Assembly: GCA_041652255.1 (NCBI GenBank) | Contig: JBAZHT010000042.1 | Span: forward strand, 1 to 15,663 | DNA: 15,663 nt | Origin: DMER64 sp041652255 | Lineage (GTDB): Bacteria; Bacteroidota; Bacteroidia; Bacteroidales; UBA932 | Reading direction: 5' to 3' | Part shown: one piece after another, positions 8,419 to 15,648 of the stretch | How positions within the stretch are numbered: position 1 is the stretch's first letter | Layout: each line of letters begins with the position of its first letter | Translations under genes and position numbers: made by a program | Notes under the pieces: model-generated | Seen by the model: only the letters and a program-made list of their open reading frames with translations | Told to the model about the DNA's origin: nothing | The model's database searches: none

Positions 8419-9094
8419 GGAATTTGAATAACGTCAGGGCTTCATCCGGATTGGAGTAATCTATGGCATGATCCGTGGCGTATTTTTCAATTAGCACTTT
8501 TTTCCCGGGGAAAAACCGTCTGAAATTTCTTTCAGTCAAAGCATATGCCTTCTTATTCCTAATCAAATATGCATTCTGATGAACGGTATAAGGAGTTGAT
8601 TCCCCTGCCAAAAACCGGCCTCCGGTTGATACATTAAATCCTTCGCTTCTGAGGTTCCTTTTCTCTATGGGAACATTTGGCGATTTTTCCTCCCGGCCAA
8701 ATGCTCCGTAACGCTTTTCGACTTCCAATTGAAGGTACTGCTCCACGCCAAACATGACGTTCCCGTCTGTGTGGAGTATCTGAATATAATGACCCAGTAA
8801 AGGAATAAAATAATTCCGGCCAATGGAAACAGCCGTTACCTGACTTATATCGGGAAAAATATCCGGATATCCTTCTTCATCCAAAAAACAAAGGGTAGAA
8901 GAAGCCAATAGGATATTCAATTGTCCTTTAAAAACAGTACCGTCCTCAAACTGGATAGTCCCGGTCATATAGGCCGGAAACATATAGATTTCCGTATACG
9001 GCCTGGTATTATCTATATCCGGAAACACAGGTTGTGCATGACCGGCTGTAAAGGCTGTGGTCATAAGAATTAGCAGGGTACAAAACTTTTTCAT
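8405..9094 (-). CDS. Secreted protein of unknown function
   Basis: I do not recognise this 229-residue protein. It begins with a Sec signal peptide (MKKFCTLLILMTTAFTAGHA) and a likely cleavage site after A20 (GHA|Q), so it is probably periplasmic; no lipobox or further membrane segment is seen. The body contains a repeat-like strand motif, TGTIQFEDGTVFKGQLN (about 44-60), of the kind found in beta-rich domains. The C-terminal half is Lys/Arg-rich (LIRNKKAYALTERNFRRFFPGKKVLIEKYA). Its start codon lies 1 base beyond the stop of the serine hydrolase gene, so it is the last gene of the four-gene operon. Its last 14 bases overlap the convergent propeller lipoprotein gene. The length, signal peptide and packing make it a real gene; its function is open. 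Confidence 0.8.
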   Translation of the reverse strand: MKKFCTLLILMTTAFTAGHAQPVFPDIDNTRPYTEIYMFPAYMTGTIQFEDGTVFKGQLNILLASSTLCFLDEEGYPDIFPDISQVTAVSIGRNYFIPLLGHYIQILHTDGNVMFGVEQYLQLEVEKRYGAFGREEKSPNVPIEKRNLRSEGFNVSTGGRFLAGESTPYTVHQNAYLIRNKKAYALTERNFRRFFPGKKVLIEKYATDHAIDYSNPDEALTLFKFLTAQ

Positions 9095-9095
9095 A

Positions 9096-10298
9096 TCATT
9101 CCATTATCGCCCCTGCCACAATATTTGCTACCCGGGTACGCATACTTATGGCTTCCCCGTCATCGTAAGGATGGACCCGGTTGGCCAGCAATATGACCGC
9201 CGTATCCGATTCCGGATCAATGACCATACTGGTTCCGGTGTACCCCGTGTGCCCGTATACCGTGTTTGGATTGAACAGGTTCCCGTTCCAAGAGCCTGCT
9301 CTTCCCCAGCCTAAAGTGCGCCCAAAGGCAGCAACCTCCGCCGGTACCCGCGCCATGGCTTTCACCGTCAGGGGACCCAGTATACGTTTTCCGTTCACTT
9401 GCCCTCCGTTGAGCAGCGCCACCGCTATTACTGACAGGTCCGTAGCATTGGAAAAGACCCCGGCATTCCCGGAATTTCCTCCGTTGAGCAACCGTGCCAG
9501 CGGATCGTGCACTTTCCCGACCAACGGCAGACCGTCTTCCTGCAACTCAGTAGGAGCACATAAAGCCAGTGTTTCTCCCTGAGGCATGTATGTGGTATGG
9601 TGTAAGCCGAGTTGATCAAACACGTTTTTCTGTGCGTATTCCGCCAGTGTCACTCCGGTGATCTTCTCCAGAACATTCTGCAATGTAATGAAATTCAAGC
9701 AGCTGTACTGATACCCGGTTTTCGGTTTGAAATCCCTGGGACATTGACAAATGTACTCCATAAGACCTTCCGGGTTCGGGGATCCGTAACGTTCCATTAA
9801 CTCCTGTGTGGGTCCGTAGGGAGGAAGCCCCGAAGTGTGAGTCATCAGGTCTTCTATTGTAATATTAACGTTTCTGCCCGTTTCGGGATCCGTCCATGGC
9901 TGAAAGCCGGTCAGGTACTGATCTACACGGTCCATCAAACGTAGTTGACCTCTTTCGACCAATTGCATAATGCTTAAGGTGGTCCCTACGCATTTGCTGA
10001 CTGAAGCCAGGTCGAATACCGTTTCCAGCGTCATGGGGAGTGTATCGGGAACCATTTGCCGGTTCCCGTATGCTTTCAGGTAGGCTATCCTGTCATGGCG
10101 AACAACGGCCAAAACGGCCCCGGGAATATTCCCGGACCGAATTGTTTCTGCTATCACTCCGTCAACCAATGCAAGATGCTCCGGGTTTAGTCCGACGGAT
10201 TCCGGAGAAACCACCGGTATGGCCGAATGCACTGCCGGTTGGGTGCAGGCAGCTACAACCCACACACCCAGTATCAGAAAAAATAATTTAAATTTCAT
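9096..10298 (-). CDS. Beta-lactamase-fold serine hydrolase lipoprotein (PF00144-type)
   Basis: A serine hydrolase of the class C beta-lactamase / penicillin-binding / family VIII esterase fold; its substrate could be a peptidoglycan peptide, an ester or a beta-lactam. The 400-residue protein has a lipobox VVAAC (Cys18). The catalytic S-x-x-K is S99-V-S-K102 in FDLASVSK. The second motif region is GYQYSCLNF (Y198, N202), where relatives usually have YSDLN or YSN. The KTG-like triad is H350-T-G352 in GHTGYTGTSMVIDPE. HDPLARLLNGGNSGNAGVFS (264-283) matches the stretch in these hydrolases that often reads GHAG; here the His is Asn. All core catalytic residues are present, so it is probably active. 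It lies 6 bases after the M3 peptidase gene and 1 base before the next gene. The cell-envelope context suggests a peptidoglycan or peptide role (inference). Confidence 0.88.
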   Translation of the reverse strand: MKFKLFFLILGVWVVAACTQPAVHSAIPVVSPESVGLNPEHLALVDGVIAETIRSGNIPGAVLAVVRHDRIAYLKAYGNRQMVPDTLPMTLETVFDLASVSKCVGTTLSIMQLVERGQLRLMDRVDQYLTGFQPWTDPETGRNVNITIEDLMTHTSGLPPYGPTQELMERYGSPNPEGLMEYICQCPRDFKPKTGYQYSCLNFITLQNVLEKITGVTLAEYAQKNVFDQLGLHHTTYMPQGETLALCAPTELQEDGLPLVGKVHDPLARLLNGGNSGNAGVFSNATDLSVIAVALLNGGQVNGKRILGPLTVKAMARVPAEVAAFGRTLGWGRAGSWNGNLFNPNTVYGHTGYTGTSMVIDPESDTAVILLANRVHPYDDGEAISMRTRVANIVAGAIME

Positions 10299-10304
10299 GA
10301 TTTT

Positions 10305-12404
10305 CTATAATAAACCACGGTTGCGGAGTAAGGGAATTTCATTGGGTTCTGCACCGCGGAATCGGATGTATTGTTTCATGGGCTCATCCCAACCACCTTC
10401 GGTCAGGATGTATTTACGGAATTTCCCGGCGGTTTCCCGGTCAAAAATATCGCCTGTTTCCTTGAAAGCATCAAAAGCATCGGCATCCAGGATCTCTGCC
10501 CACAGGTAAACATAATACCCTACGGCATATCCCCCATTGAAAATGTGCGAGAAATACGTGGAACGGTAACGGGGAAGGATCTCGTCTATGAGTCCGTATT
10601 TTTTCAGGGCATTCTTTTCAAACTCATTCACATCGTATTCCTGCTCGTTACCGGCAGAGTGCCATTCCATATCAAGCAGTGCGGCAGCGATGAATTCCAC
10701 TGTCATAAATCCCTGGTTGAAATGACTGCTGTTTACCAGCCTGTCAATGAGTTCTTGAGGCATAGGTTCTCCGGTTTCATAATGCAGGGCATATTCTTTT
10801 AACACGGCCGGCTGGATAGCCCAATGTTCATTGATCTGTGAAGGCAATTCCACCATATCACGGGGCAACGCGCCACAAATGCGGTCGTAATCCCCCCGTC
10901 CAAAGAACCCATCCAAAGCGTGACCGAATTCATGGAACAGGGTCTCGGCTTCATCCCAGCTTAAGAGTACGGGTTCACCGTCCACCGGGGCGGGGAAATT
11001 GGTGGTTACCGTTACCAGTGGAAATTGTTCGGTTCCATCGGCATTTTTCCTGTAACCGCGCAAACCGGAACACCAGGCCCCGGCATTTTTTCCCGCTCTT
11101 GTGGGATAATCCAGGTACAAAACGGCCAGATGGCTCCCGTCCCTGTCTTTTACTTCAAAGGTTTCCACGGAAGGATTGTAAAGGGGAATGTCTGTACGTT
11201 TTTCAAAAGTCAGCCCATAAAGATTGTTGGCCACGTAAAACAATCCGTCTCTGACGTTTTCCAGTTTCAGGTAAGGCTTGATCTCGCTTTCGTCTAGGTC
11301 GTATTTTTCTTTGCGCAATTTTTCGGCATAATACCACCAGTCCCAGCTTTCCAGCTTGAATCCGGCACCTTCGCGATCGGCAATTTTCTGCATGGCCGCA
11401 AGCTCTTCTTTCGCAACCCGCAAGGCCGGTTCCCAGACTCTTTCCAGGAAAGAAAATACAGCTTCCGGGGTTTTGGCCATGTTGTTGACCAGGACAAAAT
11501 CAGCGTAGGTGTCAAAACCCAGGAGCTGAGCCCTGCGTACCCTCAGGTTGACGATCTTGCCTATGATCTCTTTGTTGTCTTTATCGTTGTTGTTGTCACC
11601 ACGCATGTAATACCCTTTGTACAATTTTTCCCTGAGGTCACGGTTGTGGACGTATTGTAAGAAAGGTATCCAGGACGGTTTGTTGGGGGTGAAAATGTAT
11701 TTACCTTCCATGCCCAGTGACCCGGCCAGGCTGGCGGCTGCACGAATATTGCTTTCGGGAAGTCCGGCAAGATCTTCCACATTGTCAACTACCATTTTGA
11801 AGTCGTTGGTCTCGGCAAGCAGGTTTTGACCAAATTCCAGGCTTAGATTGGAAAGCTGCGTGTTGATGTCTTTCAGCGTTTCTTTATCCTCAACGGAAAG
11901 TGCAGCTCCACCCCTTACAAAATCATCGAAATATTTTTCCAGGGTTCTCATTTGTTGGGCATCCAGGTTTAATGAATCCCGCTTTTGGTAAAGACAGTCA
12001 ATTTTTTCAAAAAGAACGGGATTCAGCTGGATCTCGTTACGATGACTGGTCAGCTCGGGTGTGATTTCACGGGCAAGTGCCTGTAATTCTTCATTGGTGT
12101 CCGAACGGTTCAGGGTGAAAAAAGCAGCCGTAACACGGGAGAGAAGGTCTCCGGCCCTGTCATAGGCAGCTACGGTATTTTCGAACGTGGGATCTTCCTG
12201 ATTGTTGACAATGGCGTCAATTTCCGCACGGTGTTGCTCCATGGCTTCCCGGATGGCAGGCATAAAATGCGCTGTCTTTATCTTATCAAACGGGGGAGTC
12301 TGGAAAGAAGTGTCATACTCCTGTAATAAAGGGTTGTTTTTCATTGGATTGGTTGAACAGGCCACTAAAAAGCCCAGTAAAAGGATTAGAATTGATTTTT
12401 TCAT
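10305..12404 (-). CDS. dcp: M3-family zinc metallopeptidase lipoprotein, peptidyl-dipeptidase Dcp-like
   Basis: A zinc peptidase that, in the Dcp branch of family M3, removes C-terminal dipeptides from oligopeptides. The 699-residue length is as expected for Dcp. The zinc site HEFGH is at 491-495 (H491, H495 ligands, E492 catalytic), and the third ligand Glu is near 519 in PRDMVELPSQINEHW, a very conserved Dcp stretch. The N-terminal segment LQEYDTSFQTPPFDKIKTAH is also family-typical. Unlike the cytoplasmic E. coli enzyme, it has a lipoprotein signal (MKKSILILLLGFLVAC, Cys16). The residues after the Cys (STNP) are not acidic, so it probably faces the periplasm. It lies 3 bases after the glycosyltransferase gene and 6 bases before the serine hydrolase gene in one operon. 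Related oligopeptidase A shares many motifs; the Dcp assignment is by overall length and motif spelling. Confidence 0.92.
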   Translation of the reverse strand: MKKSILILLLGFLVACSTNPMKNNPLLQEYDTSFQTPPFDKIKTAHFMPAIREAMEQHRAEIDAIVNNQEDPTFENTVAAYDRAGDLLSRVTAAFFTLNRSDTNEELQALAREITPELTSHRNEIQLNPVLFEKIDCLYQKRDSLNLDAQQMRTLEKYFDDFVRGGAALSVEDKETLKDINTQLSNLSLEFGQNLLAETNDFKMVVDNVEDLAGLPESNIRAAASLAGSLGMEGKYIFTPNKPSWIPFLQYVHNRDLREKLYKGYYMRGDNNNDKDNKEIIGKIVNLRVRRAQLLGFDTYADFVLVNNMAKTPEAVFSFLERVWEPALRVAKEELAAMQKIADREGAGFKLESWDWWYYAEKLRKEKYDLDESEIKPYLKLENVRDGLFYVANNLYGLTFEKRTDIPLYNPSVETFEVKDRDGSHLAVLYLDYPTRAGKNAGAWCSGLRGYRKNADGTEQFPLVTVTTNFPAPVDGEPVLLSWDEAETLFHEFGHALDGFFGRGDYDRICGALPRDMVELPSQINEHWAIQPAVLKEYALHYETGEPMPQELIDRLVNSSHFNQGFMTVEFIAAALLDMEWHSAGNEQEYDVNEFEKNALKKYGLIDEILPRYRSTYFSHIFNGGYAVGYYVYLWAEILDADAFDAFKETGDIFDRETAGKFRKYILTEGGWDEPMKQYIRFRGAEPNEIPLLRNRGLL

Positions 12405-12407
12405 GGT

Positions 12408-13541
12408 TTATATGGGTTTTGGTTTTATTTTATTCGCAAAATCGGTTATCTCCGCGGCAAAATGTTCCCAGGTTAGGATTTCTTTTTCTTTTCGGATATT
12501 TTCCCTGAAAGGATTCCTGTCCATACTGAAAAATTTTCTTATGGCAAGCTCAATCGAGCGGGCATCCGTTCCTGCGGCTACCAGGCCGGTTCCCGGACCT
12601 TCTACAGCTTCAGCCAGCCCCCCGGCGGGAGTCACTATCAAAGGTACGTCATAATGATACGCCATGGCCGAGATCCCGCTTTGTGTGGCTGTACGGTAAG
12701 GCAGGATGCAGACATCTGCAGCAGAGAAAAAAGCGGGAACTTCCGAATCGGTAATATACCTGTTGAAAACCTTTACAGACGATGGATAGGGCAATGCCCT
12801 TATCTGTTTATCGTATTTTTCAAAACTCCCGTAACTTTCTCCGGCAATCACCAATTGATACGTATCTCCAAGGTCCGCGAAAGCCTCCAGCAGCAAATCC
12901 AGGCCTTTGTAATCCCTTATGAAGCCGAAAAACAACAACGTCTTTCGATCCGCATCCAGACCGAGTTGTTTTTTTGCCTTTGAAGCAGGTACGGGAGCTC
13001 CAAAATGATCGTACAGCGGATGTGCTTTCAGGATATACGGGATCTTCGGAGCCAGTAAAAGGATATCGTCGCGTACCGTACGGCTCATAGCAATACAGCC
13101 GTGGTTTTGCTTTAAAAACCAACGGGACAGGCCTTTATCCAGAAAAGTTCTCTCATGCGGAACCAGATTATCAATAATGGATACTACCGTGGATCCTTTA
13201 TGCTTTAATTTACGGGCAACCAGGCCCAGAGAGGGGGCAAAAAAAGGCATCCAATAACGCATTAAAAGCAGGTCAGGCTTATATTTCAGTATTTGTCTTG
13301 CGGTACGGCAGTAGGAAAAAGGATTAACCGAATCCAGGACAGGCATACTTTCAATGTAAACGGCCTGATCGTCTTTGGGAATGCGTTGGGTTTTCCCGGG
13401 AAAAAGGACCTTAGGGTATTGCCTTTTGAAATTAAATGCTTTTACCTGATGGTTTTTTTCCAGTTCACGGTAAAGATTCGCATTAAACTGCGCAATCCCC
13501 CCACGATAAGGATAAAAAACAGATAAATAAGCAATTTTCAT
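12408..13541 (-). CDS. GT4-type (GT-B fold) glycosyltransferase
   Basis: A cytoplasmic, probably retaining, glycosyltransferase that moves a sugar from an activated nucleotide donor; donor and acceptor cannot be told. The protein of 377 residues starts MKIAYLSVFYPYRGGIAQF, whose GGIAQF glycine loop is the usual N-terminal acceptor-side motif. The C-terminal domain has LLFFGFIRDYKGLDLLLEAF and LPYRTATQSGISAMAYHYDVPLIVT followed by PAGGLAEAV, the donor-binding region of GT4 enzymes. The usual E-x7-E start is Gln/Ser-rich here, a variant I have seen in Bacteroidota homologues. Start choice: the frame stays open upstream to an ATG at 13724, but the extra 61 residues look non-homologous and lie antisense to the uracil permease gene, so the Met at 13541 is preferred. 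It is the first gene of the minus-strand operon. Confidence 0.88.
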   Translation of the reverse strand: MKIAYLSVFYPYRGGIAQFNANLYRELEKNHQVKAFNFKRQYPKVLFPGKTQRIPKDDQAVYIESMPVLDSVNPFSYCRTARQILKYKPDLLLMRYWMPFFAPSLGLVARKLKHKGSTVVSIIDNLVPHERTFLDKGLSRWFLKQNHGCIAMSRTVRDDILLLAPKIPYILKAHPLYDHFGAPVPASKAKKQLGLDADRKTLLFFGFIRDYKGLDLLLEAFADLGDTYQLVIAGESYGSFEKYDKQIRALPYPSSVKVFNRYITDSEVPAFFSAADVCILPYRTATQSGISAMAYHYDVPLIVTPAGGLAEAVEGPGTGLVAAGTDARSIELAIRKFFSMDRNPFRENIRKEKEILTWEHFAAEITDFANKIKPKPI

Positions 13542-13547
13542 TTCATA

Positions 13548-13555
13548 CAAAGTTA
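13548..13555 (-). promoter_or_regulatory. Candidate Bacteroidota -7 promoter element for the minus-strand operon
   Basis: TAACTTTG on the minus strand matches the Bacteroides -7 consensus TAnnTTTG at every fixed position. It sits in the 33-base divergent gap between the glycosyltransferase and the uracil permease gene. No good TTTG -33 partner is seen at the usual spacing. The implied transcript would have a leader of only a few bases before the ATG at 13541. It could be a chance match. Confidence 0.35.
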
Positions 13556-13574
13556 GTATAAAGTAATTATCTTT

Positions 13575-14729
13575 ATGTTCCTGAAAACAAAAATCAAAGA
13601 AACCGTAATAGGCGTACAATACCTGTTTGTCGCTTTCGGAGCAACCGTTCTTGTTCCTCTTCTGGTCGGACTTGATCCCTCTATAGCATTGTTCTGTGCA
13701 GGAATTGGGACACTTATTTTCCATCTTATCACCAAAGGAAAGGTTCCTGTTTTTCCTGGCAGCAGTTTTGCCTTTGTTGCCCCTATCATCAAAGCCACAG
13801 GGCTTTGCGGAATGCCGGGAACCATGTCGGGAATTGCCGCTGTTGGTTTGGTTTATGCCCTGATGAGCCTGGCAGTGAAATTATGGGGTACGGGGTTTAT
13901 CTCGAATTGGACTTTCCCTGGCTCCTACCGGGGTCAATATGGCAAGTACATACTGGTTGCTGGCAGGAGTATCACTTCCCGTTGCTGTATTGGTAAGTCT
14001 GTTGGGTAAAGGCATGCTTAAGCTCATTCCCATCCTGGCCGGTATTGTTGCCGGTTATGCGGTTGCCTGGATATTTCGGGGGATAGATACGTCAGCTGTA
14101 AAAGAAGCCACATGGATATCGCTGCCTTCCTTTGCCAGACCTTCCTTTTCATTTCCTGCCATTTTTTTCTGATCCCTGTTGCCATTGCTCCTGTTATCGA
14201 ACACATCGGGGATATTTATGCCATAGGGACGGTGACAGGAAAAGATTATGTAAAAGATCCCGGACTGCACAGAACCATGCTGGGCGACGGAATAGCCTGC
14301 ATGCTTTCGGGTATTGCCGGCGGACCTCCCGTAACTACGTATTCGGAAGTAACCGGTGCCATCACCCTGACCAAAATTTCCAATCCGTACGTCCTGTCCG
14401 TAGCTGCCGTTACGGCCATATTATTCTCTGTGATAGGAAAAGTGAACGCAGTACTATGCACCATACCCCAGGCCGTAATGGGTGGCATCATGTTGTTGTT
14501 ATTTGGAAGTATTGCATCTATTGGGATAAACAATATGATTACCAACAGAATAGATTTCTCAAACACAAGAAATTTGATCATCGTTTCCCTCATCCTGACT
14601 GTGGGGATCGGAGGTGCTGCTTTATCTGTCGGCAATTTTTCCATGACCGGCATTGGATTGGCAGCTCTTCTGGGCGTTGTGCTGAATCTGGTGCTGCCGC
14701 GCGGCAGCAGTGGCACAACGCACACTTGA
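13575..14729 (+). pseudogene. uraA: Uracil permease (NCS2/UraA-type), two frame lesions
   Basis: An inner-membrane uracil:proton symporter gene of the NCS2 family in three consecutive frame segments. Segment 1 (13575 to about 13904) reads IGVQYLFVAFGATVLVPLLV, VPVFPGSSFAFV and KLWGTGFIS. Segment 2 (about 13906-14163), shifted by +1, reads IGLSLAPTGVNMAS and LGKGMLKLIPILAGIVAGY. Segment 3 (about 14164-14729), back in the first frame, reads LIPVAIAPVIEHIGDIYAIG, GGPPVTTYSEVTGAIT and IPQAVMGGIMLLLFGSIASIG. At the first join about 14 residues are missing that in UraA lie between GTG(W/F) and IGL, including the conserved PP. At the second join one T is lacking in a T7 run (14162-14168). The substrate-site glutamates (UraA E241 and E290 equivalents, in PVIEHIGD and TTYSEVTG) are intact. 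As read, the product stops at 14009. Degraded gene or sequencing/assembly error cannot be separated here. Confidence 0.85.
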
Positions 14730-14759
14730 TGTATTTGCCGGATCTGCTGATACTTAACA

Positions 14760-14783
14760 AAAAAGCACCCACCGGTGCTTTTT
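14760..14783. terminator. Bidirectional Rho-independent terminator between uraA and rpsC
   Basis: AAAAAGCACC (14760-14769) and GGTGCTTTTT (14774-14783) form a perfect 10-bp stem with a CACC loop. The left arm's A run gives a T tract on the minus strand and the right arm ends in T5 on the plus strand, so it can stop transcripts of both the permease gene (stop at 14729) and rpsC (minus-strand stop at 14829). Confidence 0.88.
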
Positions 14784-14790
14784 CGTTATT

Positions 14791-14806
14791 GTGCTGTTTT
14801 CAGCAC
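14791..14806. other. Small perfect hairpin just downstream of rpsC
   Basis: GTGCTG and CAGCAC pair perfectly over 6 bp around a TTTT loop, lying 22 bases after the rpsC stop codon on the minus strand and 7 bases before the bidirectional terminator. It lacks its own T tract, so it is not a terminator by itself. It may protect the rpsC mRNA 3' end, or it may be chance. Confidence 0.35.
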
Positions 14807-14828
14807 CATGTATCAAATGTATGTCGCA

Positions 14829-15647
14829 CTATTGGCGGGGTCCTCTATCCCTTCTTCCTCCGTCTCTGCGATCTCCGCCGCGACTATCCCTGCGATCTCC
14901 GCCGCGATTATCCCTGCGGTCTCCGCCGCGACGGTCCCTTCCACCGCGTCCTCCGCGCCTGTCAGATGGCATATTGCCAGTTCCTGCAGCAGATGCGGCT
15001 GTACCAATGTTGGGGGAAAGGTCACGTTTTCCGTATACTTCTCCGTTACAGATCCACACTTTGACACCCAGCACACCTACTTTTGTATGAGCCTCGGCCA
15101 GTGCATAATCAATATCTGCCCGGAATGTATGTAAAGGAGTACGGCCTTCCTTGAATAATTCGCGACGTGCCATTTCGGCGCCGCCCAGACGACCTCCTAT
15201 CAAAACCTTAATCCCTTCGGCTCCCATACGTATGGTGGAAGCCATCGCCATTTTGATGGCACGGCGGTATGAAACACGACCTTCAATCTGGCGGGCTATG
15301 TTGTTGGCAACTATGGTTGCGTCCAGCTCGGGGCGTTTTACTTCAAAGATATTGATCTGTACTTCTTTATTGGAAATTTTCTTAAGCTCCTCTTTCAGTT
15401 TTTCTACCTCCTGACCGCCTTTTCCTATAATAATACCGGGACGGGCTGTATGGATGGTCACAGTAATGAGCTTCATGGTCCGTTCAATCACAACGCGTGA
15501 TAAACTGGCCTTTGCCAGGCGGGTAGTAAGGTACTGCCTGATCTTGGCATCTTCGGCCAATCGTTCTGCATAACTTCCGCACCAGCTTGAATCCCAACCA
15601 CGGATGATACCTATACGGTTACTGATAGGATTAGTTTTTTGTCCCAT
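14829..15647 (-). CDS. rpsC: 30S ribosomal protein S3 with extended Arg/Gly/Asp repeat tail
   Basis: Ribosomal protein S3 of the small subunit, which binds 16S rRNA and lines the mRNA entry site. The 272-residue product starts MGQKTNPISNRIGIIRGWDS as in Bacteroidota S3. The KH domain contains ARPGIIIGKGGQEVEKLKEE (GxxG loop at about 75-78), and the C-terminal S3 domain contains GRLGGAEMARRELFKEGRTP and FRADIDYALAEAHTKVGVLG. The conserved core ends near YGKRDLSPN (about 213). After a short linker, residues about 229-272 are almost only Arg, Gly and Asp, with an octapeptide RGGDRRD(N/S/G) repeated three times. By memory, Bacteroides S3 is about 243 residues with a shorter basic tail, so this tail is unusually long. 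The start lies 1 base after what is probably the rplV stop. No rplP follows, contrary to the usual S10 operon order. Confidence 0.97.
   Translation of the reverse strand: MGQKTNPISNRIGIIRGWDSSWCGSYAERLAEDAKIRQYLTTRLAKASLSRVVIERTMKLITVTIHTARPGIIIGKGGQEVEKLKEELKKISNKEVQINIFEVKRPELDATIVANNIARQIEGRVSYRRAIKMAMASTIRMGAEGIKVLIGGRLGGAEMARRELFKEGRTPLHTFRADIDYALAEAHTKVGVLGVKVWICNGEVYGKRDLSPNIGTAASAAGTGNMPSDRRGGRGGRDRRGGDRRDNRGGDRRDSRGGDRRDGGRRDRGPRQ
14866..14937 (-). repeat. 24-base tandem repeat in the 3' end of rpsC
   Basis: There are three head-to-tail copies of 24 bases, at 14866-14889, 14890-14913 and 14914-14937 (plus-strand unit begins CTGCGATCTCCGCCGCGA). Copies 1 and 2 differ by one base and copy 3 differs by a few. 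Degraded copies seem to flank them. In the minus-strand rpsC frame each unit encodes an RGGDRRD(N/S/G) octapeptide, so gain or loss of a unit keeps the frame. Confidence 0.9.
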
Positions 15648-15648
15648 A

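Noticed and set aside
8498..8515. T-rich/A-rich inverted repeat around CCCGGGG, considered as a terminator
   Set aside because: There is no room for a loop and no T tract after the stem on either strand. It lies in the coding sequence for FFPGKK and is probably codon chance.
13542..13724. N-terminal extension of the glycosyltransferase to an upstream ATG
   Set aside because: The extra 61 residues are unlike GT4 N-termini, are Cys/Lys/Asn-rich and overlap the divergent uracil permease gene. The Met at 13541 starts exactly at the typical first beta strand.
14866..14937. Tandem repeats considered as a CRISPR array or a noncoding satellite
   Set aside because: The 24-base units are directly adjacent with no spacers, and they keep the rpsC reading frame, so they are coding repeats.
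14132..15064. Plus-strand open frame of 310 codons spanning the permease end, terminator and rpsC tail
   Set aside because: It is an alternative frame across a conserved permease and antisense to rpsC. Its Arg/Pro/Ser-rich repeats are the complement of the S3 tail repeats.
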